A stretch of DNA of 5,075 nucleotides from UBA2653 sp964572685. GTDB lineage: Bacteria > Pseudomonadota > Gammaproteobacteria > Legionellales > Legionellaceae. A program made the translations under genes and the position numbers. This document shows, one piece after another, positions 1 to 5,075 of this stretch (position 1 is its first letter; each line of letters starts with the position of its first letter). The stretch lies in the NCBI GenBank assembly GCA_964572685.1, contig CAZNFJ010000073.1:1-5075 (forward strand). The letters run 5' to 3'. The notes under the pieces were generated by a model. That model ran no database searches, had not been told where the DNA came from, and saw nothing but the letters and a program-made list of their open reading frames with translations.

Positions 1-474
1 TATGGTTGGATTAAAAAAGGCCAAGATAAAGTAGTCAAATCGAATTCAGGACGTCAACGAATCAATATTAACGGTGCATTAAATGCGGATACATTGGAAG
101 TAATTATTCGAACAGACGATACGATTAACACGCAGTCTACTTTGAAATTATTTGATACATTGGAGCTGAAGCATCCCAATGCAGGGGCAATTTTTATCAC
201 CTTGGATAACGCGAAATATTACAAAAATGGATTGGTTTACGAGTATTTGAAAACATCTAAAATTAAACTGCTTTTTATGCCGCCATACTCACCTAATCTT
301 AATTTAATTGAACGATTATGGAAGTTTATGCGTAAAACGATTTTGTACAATAAATATTACGAGAAATTTGCTGACTTCAAAATTGAAGTCATGCGGTTTT
401 TTGAAAACATTGCGCAACACAATGATAAATTAAGCACATTGTTGACTAAAAATTTCCAGATCCTTGGTGTGTAG
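1..474 (+). CDS. IS630-family transposase, C-terminal part (5' end outside window)
   Basis: This is the C-terminal 157 residues of a DDE-type transposase that would cut and join the ends of its own insertion sequence. The frame is open from base 1, beginning YGWIKKGQ, so the gene starts upstream of the window. The TTG at 94 is not a real start. The second catalytic Asp is in ITLDNAKYY (codon at 205-207) and the catalytic Glu is in YSPNLNLIERLW (codon at 310-312). Exactly 34 residues separate them, the DD34E spacing of the IS630 group within the IS630/Tc1/mariner superfamily. The first Asp should lie a short way upstream, off the window. The visible part has no frameshift or stop, so the copy may be intact. 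The protein ends NFQILGV, and its 3' end overlaps the 3' end of the convergent hydrolase gene by 29 bases. Confidence 0.93.
   Translation, partial: YGWIKKGQDKVVKSNSGRQRININGALNADTLEVIIRTDDTINTQSTLKLFDTLELKHPNAGAIFITLDNAKYYKNGLVYEYLKTSKIKLLFMPPYSPNLNLIERLWKFMRKTILYNKYYEKFADFKIEVMRFFENIAQHNDKLSTLLTKNFQILGV
1..474 (+). mobile_element. IS630-type insertion sequence, right-hand part
   Basis: The element is recognised from its transposase; the left end is off the window. IS630 elements target TA dinucleotides and normally end within a few bases of the transposase stop. A TA lies inside the stop codon at 472-473, so the right boundary is placed at about 471-474. The terminal inverted repeat would be the stretch just before it, about 445-471, but it cannot be confirmed without the left end. 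The boundary is an inference; the presence of the element is well supported. Confidence 0.75.
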
Positions 475-2392
475 AAACCGAAAACTGATTTGCATTGAGT
501 ATATCTTGTGGATGAGCAAATAAATCTTTAAGGTAAGGTGCTTGGCCGATGGCATAGAATTTATGAAGTTTCTCTGGCTCGTTGGTTTTAATTAAATTAA
601 GTAATTGCCGTTTAGCTTTATTATATCGCTCATTTTGAGAGGGGATTGTTGTATGGTGTTCATCAACACTAAATTTTTCAATCTCATCAATGAATTTACT
701 TTGATATTCTAGGTAGTTCTGAAGATTCTCCTTAAAGAATTTTGAATTGGGTAATTTTTGAATCTTGTCTGTTGTATCCTTGAATCTTTGTAGTTGCAAT
801 CTTTCTTTTAGTATGGATATGTTTTTTTCTATATCATCACTTAATTGTTCAAGACTAGTCGTGGTCTTGTCATTATGATTACCGACTGCATGAGGTAATA
901 ATTTATTTTCAATTGGATCATGTGTTTTTTTCTCTTTTAATTCATGAAATAATTTTTTAGCTTGTTGGTATTTTGTATAGGTATTAGGAATATCTGTAAT
1001 TTTTTTTTGAATATTGTCTAAATCTACTTGAAGTGTCCTAGTAAATGGGGCAACTTGTTGTTTAAATTCCTCATTATTTTCAAGCGCAAAAGCTAAATCT
1101 TTCTCTGAATGATATTCTAATGCTTCTTGTATGAGGAGAGTTGCATAGTGATCAGGCCAAATTTTGGTTTTTTCTTCCATTGTTTTCCCTAGTAAAATCT
1201 CTTTGATTCGAAGGAGAGAGTTTTTAAGGGTTTCAAAGGTTGTTGCTTTTTTTTGATGATAAGGGTAATGGTAATGATAGAAATTTTGAGCATCTCGAAA
1301 TTGTTTGATATAAAATTTAAGCTCTTCGGATTGAGTATTTTGGTATTGCACGGCTAATTGATCATGTTCTTCTCTAACCAGTGTGCGTCTATGATGAAAA
1401 ATTGCTTTAAAGTTAAGAAATAATGTTTTTTTATCTTTAATGGATTTTGTTTGTGGTTGAATGAGATCGATCACCTCATCATCATCTTCCGAACTTATTT
1501 GGGATGGGCTTGGAGTGGTGTCATCATGAATAAATTGATCTTTGGCAGGTTTTGTTCTGTCGCGATAACATGTTGGTAATTGAATAAGCTTTGTTGTTGT
1601 GTCAAATATAAATTGAATTAAATTTTTTTTTGTTTCTTCATGTGACTCTCTTTTTTGGTCATTTTTATCTAGCCCTTTATCAATATATAATGCTTCACCG
1701 TGCACCCCAGCTAAATAATGTTCATGAACTTTTGTGGTTAAAGGATTTTGTATAACTAGCCGTCCCAAGTGTTGAGGTTTAAAAAATGGAATTTTTTCAT
1801 CCTTCATGAAAGTCACATCAAATCTTTCAACATTGCCTGGAATGATATACGAGCCGTCATCATCACGATGAAAAGGACCTGGCACAGGGTCGACCAAAAA
1901 CAGATTGATTTTGATTTGTGGGTATTTTTCGTATATGCGATTGACAAGCCTAATACACGCATCAGCACCGCGGCTGTAGCCTTTGAGATTAATGGTTTGT
2001 GGGATGATATTATTATTTTTTTTAATGATAAATTCGATATAATCATCTGCTTCATCCAGAAGTGCTTGCATGCCTTCACCTGTTGCTTTGGCAACATGAT
2101 GGGTGATTTTCTCATTGGTTTTATTTATTGTTTTGCTTTTAAAGTTTTCTTTATGCCATGTGTAATTACCCGGTCTTGGATTTTCCATGGTTCCTTGACA
2201 ACCAATGCCATCGAAAAGACACATTTGTATTGGAGAATTTTCTATAAAGGGTTCATCAATGGAAGTAGATGTATCACTTAATTTTTTTTTGAGATTTAGG
2301 TAGCTAAATGTTAGCAAATGGCGATGGGTAGTGCGGTGATTATCAGTACCAAGAAAGGTTAAATCAATGATTTCAGTTGTAGTTTGACTCAT
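446..2392 (-). CDS. Putative DUF2235/Tle-like serine hydrolase with helical C-terminal half; candidate effector
   Basis: A 648-residue protein of no family I can name with certainty. The N-terminal ~250 residues have an alpha/beta-hydrolase layout: LFDGIGCQG (residues 59-67); a nucleophile elbow GYSRGADA (Ser140) after a beta-strand; LFLVDPVPGP with Asp168 after the next strand; and AGVHGEA with His231. Order and spacing match DUF2235/Tle-type phospholipases (FDGTxN, GFSRGA, LFDTV, PGVHSD), so a lipase or esterase acting on lipid is inferred. Residues about 284-316 form an acidic, Ser/Pro-rich linker. Residues about 320-635 are charged, Lys/Glu/Gln-rich and probably helical, with no motif recognised. 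No signal peptide or membrane segment is seen, so export, if any, would be by a dedicated secretion system. The ATG at 2392 is the only usable start after an in-frame TAA, but it lacks a Shine-Dalgarno sequence and abuts a hairpin. The gene is strikingly AT-rich. Its last ~8 residues (from THQGSGNF) lie inside IS630 DNA, so the native C-terminus is probably lost. Confidence 0.72.
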   Translation of the reverse strand: MSQTTTEIIDLTFLGTDNHRTTHRHLLTFSYLNLKKKLSDTSTSIDEPFIENSPIQMCLFDGIGCQGTMENPRPGNYTWHKENFKSKTINKTNEKITHHVAKATGEGMQALLDEADDYIEFIIKKNNNIIPQTINLKGYSRGADACIRLVNRIYEKYPQIKINLFLVDPVPGPFHRDDDGSYIIPGNVERFDVTFMKDEKIPFFKPQHLGRLVIQNPLTTKVHEHYLAGVHGEALYIDKGLDKNDQKRESHEETKKNLIQFIFDTTTKLIQLPTCYRDRTKPAKDQFIHDDTTPSPSQISSEDDDEVIDLIQPQTKSIKDKKTLFLNFKAIFHHRRTLVREEHDQLAVQYQNTQSEELKFYIKQFRDAQNFYHYHYPYHQKKATTFETLKNSLLRIKEILLGKTMEEKTKIWPDHYATLLIQEALEYHSEKDLAFALENNEEFKQQVAPFTRTLQVDLDNIQKKITDIPNTYTKYQQAKKLFHELKEKKTHDPIENKLLPHAVGNHNDKTTTSLEQLSDDIEKNISILKERLQLQRFKDTTDKIQKLPNSKFFKENLQNYLEYQSKFIDEIEKFSVDEHHTTIPSQNERYNKAKRQLLNLIKTNEPEKLHKFYAIGQAPYLKDLFAHPQDILNANQFSVSTHQGSGNF

Positions 2393-2429
2393 ATACTTTG
2401 AATAGAGTTTAGGCTCTATCCAAAGTATA
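2392..2429 (-). promoter_or_regulatory. 16-bp hairpin running into the hydrolase start codon
   Basis: The arms are 2414-2429 and 2392-2407, with a 6-base loop at 2408-2413. Read on the minus strand they are TATACTTTGGATAGAG and CTCTATTCAAAGTATA. In minus-strand RNA all 16 positions pair, one of them as G-U. In plus-strand RNA the same position is an A-C mismatch, so the structure fits a minus-strand transcript. The second arm includes the A of the AUG. No U-run follows, so it is a poor intrinsic terminator for the desaturase gene. A 5'-leader element limiting translation, an RNA-stabilising hairpin or a protein-binding palindrome fit better. Confidence 0.6.
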
Positions 2430-2435
2430 GTTTAA

Positions 2436-2464
2436 ATTATACAGTTGGCAGGACTAATCGATAA
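2436..2464 (-). promoter_or_regulatory. Promoter for the hydrolase gene, inside the desaturase 3' end
   Basis: A perfect -10 box TATAAT lies at 2441-2436 on the minus strand and includes the TAA stop of the desaturase gene. At 17 bases spacing the -35 position reads TTATCG (2464-2459), a weak match. Transcription would begin near 2429, at the first base of the hairpin, giving a leader of about 37 bases that is almost entirely stem-loop. Inferred from sequence match only. Confidence 0.5.
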
Positions 2465-3624
2465 CTTTGGATGGTTTTTGAAAATTCTTTGAGATATTCA
2501 ATACCTGAATCTTCAGCCGATTTGCACCATGCTTGTAAAGAGTCGACCAGTTCTTTTTGATTGCTCGCCGTTTTTAACCAAATATTTTGCAAGTTTTGAC
2601 GATATTGATAGACCAATTTAAGCTTGTCAAAACGTTCAACCAAATCAGCAAATGTAGCTCTTGCTTGTTCTGATAATAAACCTTCTTGACGCTTGAACAG
2701 GGCTTTTGCCTTGCTAAAATGGATTTTATTTTGTCCTTTGAAAAGTCCTTCTTTTTTCATTTGTTTGAGCATGGGTTTAACCACCTGACGGTAGTAATGA
2801 CCTAACACTTGAAAACGATGACCGACAACTGCTTTAACGGTATCGATATCGATTTGTTGAATTTTCTTTTCACGAATCAGTATGGGTGGCAGTTTTTTGA
2901 CTTTCGCTAAACCCAAAAACTGTAAGGTACGAATATACAGCCAGCCAATATCAAATTCCCACCATTTTAAAGAAAACTTGGCAGATGAAGCAAAGGTATG
3001 GTGATTGTTATGTAATTCTTCACCACCAATCCAAAATCCCCATGGGAAGACATTGCGTGCTGCATCCAAACATTCAAAATTACGATAGCCAAATGCATGA
3101 CCAATACCATTAATCACACCAGCTGCCCACAATGGAATCCATATCATTTGAATGGCCCACATTGATAAACCAGGCAAACCAAATACTAAAAGATTAATGA
3201 ATAACATCAAGAGAATACCTTTCGCCGAATGTTTGGAATATACATTTTTTTCCATCCAATCATCGGGGGTTCCATGACCATAACGCTCAATCATTTCTTT
3301 ATCTTTTCGAGCTTCACGATACAGTTCAGCACCTTCGAAAAATACTTTTTTCAATCCATAAACTTTCGGACTGTGCGGATCACCTTGAATATCAGAATAA
3401 GCGTGATGTTTACGATGAATGGAGACCCATTCTTTGGTCACCATGCCAGTTGTCAGCCATAGCCACAAGCGAAAAAAATGACTGATGATCGGATGCAATG
3501 TGAGTGCGCGATGTGTTTGACAACGATGCAGGTAAATGGTCACTGCTGCTATGGTGATTTGTGTCATGATTAAAAGCGCCACTAAATCGCCACGCCAACT
3601 TAATTGAGATAATCCAAAAATCAT
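2437..3624 (-). CDS. Membrane fatty-acid (acyl-CoA type) delta-9 desaturase
   Basis: A di-iron integral-membrane desaturase that would introduce a cis double bond into saturated acyl chains at the inner membrane. Numbered from the ATG at 3624 (395 residues), the three histidine boxes are HRCQTH (33-38), HRKHH (70-74) and HNNHH (205-209). The extra ligand motif NGIGHAFGYRN (172-182) matches the Asn/His site of stearoyl-CoA desaturases. Hydrophobic segments lie at about 15-32, 47-62 and 136-171. A charged helical tail of about 140 residues follows the last box, as in the DesB/DesA-like gammaproteobacterial branch. The frame stays open to a TTG at 3687 with an ATG at 3669. I chose 3624 because GAAGG lies 5 bases before it, a promoter lies between 3624 and 3669, and the N-terminus MIFGLSQLSW matches the family start. 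It is divergent from the acyltransferase gene. All key residues are present. Confidence 0.93.
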   Translation of the reverse strand: MIFGLSQLSWRGDLVALLIMTQITIAAVTIYLHRCQTHRALTLHPIISHFFRLWLWLTTGMVTKEWVSIHRKHHAYSDIQGDPHSPKVYGLKKVFFEGAELYREARKDKEMIERYGHGTPDDWMEKNVYSKHSAKGILLMLFINLLVFGLPGLSMWAIQMIWIPLWAAGVINGIGHAFGYRNFECLDAARNVFPWGFWIGGEELHNNHHTFASSAKFSLKWWEFDIGWLYIRTLQFLGLAKVKKLPPILIREKKIQQIDIDTVKAVVGHRFQVLGHYYRQVVKPMLKQMKKEGLFKGQNKIHFSKAKALFKRQEGLLSEQARATFADLVERFDKLKLVYQYRQNLQNIWLKTASNQKELVDSLQAWCKSAEDSGIEYLKEFSKTIQSYRLVLPTV

Positions 3625-3629
3625 AAAAA

Positions 3630-3634
3630 CCTTC
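3630..3634 (-). promoter_or_regulatory. Ribosome binding site deciding the desaturase start
   Basis: GAAGG on the minus strand sits 5 bases (TTTTT) ahead of the ATG at 3624. The upstream in-frame candidates at 3669 (ATG) and 3687 (TTG) have no comparable site, so this supports the shorter protein. Confidence 0.65.
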
Positions 3635-3657
3635 AAATTCAGAACAAAGGAGACACT

Positions 3658-3687
3658 ATCATACCACATTTTTACCAATTTTCCCAA
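3658..3687 (-). promoter_or_regulatory. Desaturase promoter with extended -10
   Basis: On the minus strand TGGTATGAT forms an extended -10 (TATGAT at 3663-3658). TTGGGA (3687-3682) stands 18 bases upstream as a 4-of-6 match to the -35 consensus. The start of transcription would be near 3651, leaving a leader of about 27 bases that holds the GAAGG site. Confidence 0.5.
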
Positions 3688-3693
3688 AAAAAC

Positions 3694-3722
3694 TGTATTT
3701 CATTGATTTTATTAAATATAAT
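3694..3722 (+). promoter_or_regulatory. Acyltransferase promoter
   Basis: A perfect TATAAT lies at 3717-3722. The -35 position at 17 bases spacing reads TGTATT (3694-3699), a poor match, so activation by a regulator is possible. Transcription would begin near 3729, at the 8-base palindrome ACCTAGGT (3729-3736). It is back to back with the desaturase promoter; the two -35 positions are only 6 bases apart. Confidence 0.45.
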
Positions 3723-3753
3723 TGGGGAACCTAGGTCTTGTACAGTGAACATT

Positions 3754-4500
3754 ATGCGCCCCTCTTTTTTTCAAACCATTAAAATTATAATGCAGTCGGT
3801 TTACTCCGTTGTAAAATTGTCTGTTAAAACGATTATGCAAGGTTTTAGTGGAAATATGACTCGTCAGTGGGTAGATGAAAGTATTCAAATTTGGGTGAAT
3901 GAAATATTAAGTTATGTCAAGGCAACAGTACGTGTCATCAATCCCAACGGCGTTACTCCTCAGCATGGCCAACCGACCTTGTTGATGTGTAACCATGCCA
4001 GTTTATATGATATTCCCATCACTTACGCAGCTTTTCCCGATTTGACTATTCGAATGCTTGCTAAAAAAGAAATGCGAAAAATCCCTTTTATGGGGAAAAG
4101 TATGGAGGTTGCGGGATTTCCATTTGTAAATCGCCATCATCGTCAGCAAGCGATTCAAGATATGCAAAAAGTACGTGAAATGTTGGCCGACGATATTGTG
4201 ATGTGGATGGCTCCCGAAGGGACGCGGTCTCGCGATGGACAGTTGGCCAAGTTTAAAAAAGGTGGCTTTATCACAGCCATTCAAGCGCAAGCCATGATTA
4301 TTCCTATGGTGATTCGAGGCGCAAATATGATATTACCTGCAAAAACGCTCAGATTTGCGTTGCATCAGCATGTGGATGTAGTCGTAGGGCAACCCATTGA
4401 CGCGAGTCAGTTTTCGCTGGAACAAAAAGATGAGTTAATTGCATTGGTGCACAGCACCATGCAAAATATGCTCGACGAGCCTATTGACCAAAACTTTTAA
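3754..4500 (+). CDS. plsC: PlsC-type 1-acylglycerol-3-phosphate acyltransferase
   Basis: A membrane-associated lysophospholipid acyltransferase, probably adding the second acyl chain to lysophosphatidic acid to give phosphatidic acid. In 248 residues from the ATG at 3754 the four family blocks appear in order: NHASLYD (catalytic His81 and Asp86, HX4D); the KKEMRKIPFMG region (104-114); PEGTRSRDG (EGTRS at 155-159) followed by FKKGGF; and IPMVIRGA (183-190). The length is close to E. coli PlsC (245). The N-terminal ~45 residues are hydrophobic/basic and may anchor it. The frame is open back to a TTG at 3703, but the TATAAT at 3717-3722 places transcription after that. A GTG at 3745, preceded by TAGGT about 8 bases upstream, is a real alternative start adding three residues. 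It could be a paralogous lysophospholipid acyltransferase rather than the sole PlsC. Its last 20 bases overlap the convergent coaD gene. Confidence 0.92.
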   Translation: MRPSFFQTIKIIMQSVYSVVKLSVKTIMQGFSGNMTRQWVDESIQIWVNEILSYVKATVRVINPNGVTPQHGQPTLLMCNHASLYDIPITYAAFPDLTIRMLAKKEMRKIPFMGKSMEVAGFPFVNRHHRQQAIQDMQKVREMLADDIVMWMAPEGTRSRDGQLAKFKKGGFITAIQAQAMIIPMVIRGANMILPAKTLRFALHQHVDVVVGQPIDASQFSLEQKDELIALVHSTMQNMLDEPIDQNF

Positions 4501-4948
4501 GGATCTCTAAAGTTTTTGCTGGAACAAATGCACTGATATCACCACCCAGTTCCCAAATTTGTCGCACATAAGTGGAAGAAATTAGGTGTTTTGCCGGTAA
4601 AAACAAGGTTTCCAGATGAGGCATGAGTGTTTGATTGATTTGAGCCATTTCTTGTTCATAACTCCAGTCTATCACTGAACGTATACCTCGAATAATAATG
4701 TTGGCGTTTTGCGTTTTTAAAAAATCCACCAATAGTCCAGAAAAAGACATGACGGTAACATTGTCAAGATGCTCCACGGCCGTTTGCATTAACAGCGTGC
4801 GTTGCTTTAAATCCCATTTGGGATTTTTCGATGATGACTGCGCTACAGCAACTAAGACTTCTGGATATAGTTTTGAGATCCGTTCAATGAGATTGAGGTG
4901 CCCAATTGTGACAGGATCAAATACCCCGGAAAATACAACTTTTTGCAT
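4481..4948 (-). CDS. coaD: Phosphopantetheine adenylyltransferase (PPAT), coenzyme A synthesis
   Basis: A cytoplasmic enzyme that transfers AMP from ATP to 4'-phosphopantetheine, giving dephospho-CoA, the penultimate step of CoA synthesis. The 155 residues cover the whole family (E. coli 159). The nucleotidyltransferase signature is FDPVTIGH (10-17, His17 catalytic). SSSKNP gives the conserved Lys41, IIRGIR gives Arg87 and Arg90, SYEQE (96-100) matches the FEYEM block, and ISSTYVR (123-129) is the C-terminal ATP-binding motif. The residue equivalent to Thr10 of E. coli CoaD (GTFDP), usually Thr or Ser, is Val9 here (GVFDP), and Asn16 of the TNGH motif is Ile. Otherwise the site is complete, so I expect an active enzyme. 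The ATG at 4948 has AGAAGGG 8 bases upstream and a good promoter, so the start is secure. The gene is probably transcribed alone, convergent with plsC. Confidence 0.95.
   Translation of the reverse strand: MQKVVFSGVFDPVTIGHLNLIERISKLYPEVLVAVAQSSSKNPKWDLKQRTLLMQTAVEHLDNVTVMSFSGLLVDFLKTQNANIIIRGIRSVIDWSYEQEMAQINQTLMPHLETLFLPAKHLISSTYVRQIWELGGDISAFVPAKTLEILKSFGQ
4489..4517. terminator. Weak, possibly bidirectional stem-loop at the plsC/coaD junction
   Basis: AAAACTTT (4490-4497) and AAAGTTTT (4509-4516) form an 8-bp perfect inverted repeat with an 11-base loop. It lies across the plsC stop codon and the last coaD codons. The stem is AT-rich and no clear T-run follows on either strand. A terminator role is a guess from its position between convergent genes. 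Confidence 0.25.
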
Positions 4949-4956
4949 GGCTTAAA

Positions 4957-4963
4957 CCCTTCT
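4957..4963 (-). promoter_or_regulatory. coaD ribosome binding site
   Basis: AGAAGGG on the minus strand lies 8 bases before the ATG at 4948, a strong Shine-Dalgarno match that fixes the start. Confidence 0.7.
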
Positions 4964-4981
4964 GAGTTTTTTATATTAAAA

Positions 4982-5010
4982 ATTATAACGATTATGTATT
5001 TGAGTCACAA
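4982..5010 (-). promoter_or_regulatory. coaD promoter
   Basis: TTGTGA (5010-5005) and a perfect TATAAT (4987-4982) on the minus strand are separated by exactly 17 bases. This is the best sigma70-like promoter in the window. Transcription would start near 4975, about 27 bases before the ATG. Confidence 0.65.
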
Positions 5011-5019
5011 GGCTTGTGA
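5005..5019. promoter_or_regulatory. Perfect palindrome over the coaD -35 element
   Basis: TCACAAG-G-CTTGTGA is a 7-bp inverted repeat around one central base. It covers the whole -35 hexamer of the coaD promoter and extends upstream. Its position is that of a repressor operator. It is not a CRP site, because the half-sites are in the opposite order (TCACA then TGTGA). The loop is too short and no T-run follows, so it is unlikely to be a terminator for a gene to the right. Confidence 0.4.
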
Positions 5020-5075
5020 TCAGGGCAACCGCATGAGTGCTCAAAAAATACCATTTAATACTTTCTGTGCATAAT

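Noticed and set aside
1769..2281. Long open frame (170 codons) on the plus strand inside the hydrolase gene
   Set aside because: It lies antisense to the motif-bearing frame, has no ribosome site or recognisable motif, and its Phe/Ile-rich content is what AT-rich antisense DNA gives.
2392..2429. Intrinsic terminator for the desaturase gene
   Set aside because: The stem is long but AT-rich, and a coding start rather than a U-run follows on the minus strand. A leader element or protein site fits better, although partial termination cannot be excluded.
3410..3598. Overlapping open frames on both strands within the desaturase gene
   Set aside because: They are shadows of the desaturase frame, which carries all histidine boxes.
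3703..3753. TTG start for the acyltransferase at 3703
   Set aside because: The likely -10 box TATAAT lies downstream of it at 3717-3722, and no ribosome site precedes it. Starts at 3745 or 3754 are more likely.
4992..5054. A 20-residue Cys-rich minus-strand frame (HSCGCPDHKPC in the middle)
   Set aside because: It has an in-frame stop directly before the ATG, no Shine-Dalgarno sequence, and overlaps the coaD promoter and palindrome. It is too short to support without conservation.
5033..5074. A 13-residue plus-strand frame at the right edge
   Set aside because: Very short, with no ribosome site and no similarity recognised.

Overview
The window looks like a piece of an AT-rich gammaproteobacterial chromosome. 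The desaturase and CoaD resemble gammaproteobacterial versions. The combination of an IS630-type transposase with a large AT-rich gene for a lipase-like protein with an orphan helical C-terminus recalls intracellular Legionellales (Legionella/Coxiella/Berkiella-like). That placement is an inference from gene character only.

Left part (1-2392): the 3' end of an IS630-family (DD34E) transposase enters from the left edge on the + strand. It runs tail-to-tail into a 648-codon minus-strand gene. The two reading frames overlap by 29 bases, so the last residues of the minus-strand protein and its stop codon appear to lie inside insertion-sequence DNA. The gene product carries a serine-hydrolase layout (FDGxG, GYSRG, VDP, GVH) like DUF2235/Tle-type lipases. 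An acidic linker and a long helical region without recognisable family follow.

Middle and right part (2393-4948): a housekeeping-like lipid and cofactor cluster. A membrane fatty-acid desaturase (minus strand, three histidine boxes) is divergent from a PlsC-type acyltransferase (plus strand), with back-to-back promoters between them. The acyltransferase converges on coaD (phosphopantetheine adenylyltransferase, coenzyme A synthesis), and their coding ends overlap by 20 bases. Together these genes serve acyl-chain unsaturation, phospholipid assembly and CoA supply.

Regulatory structure is compact. A good promoter for the hydrolase gene sits at the very end of the desaturase gene. Its predicted transcript begins with a 16-bp hairpin that runs right into the AUG, with no Shine-Dalgarno sequence outside it. 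The coaD promoter has a 15-base perfect palindrome over its -35 element. No tRNA, rRNA, CRISPR array or origin was seen. The most interesting part is the hydrolase gene, with its hairpin leader and insertion-sequence-modified 3' end.
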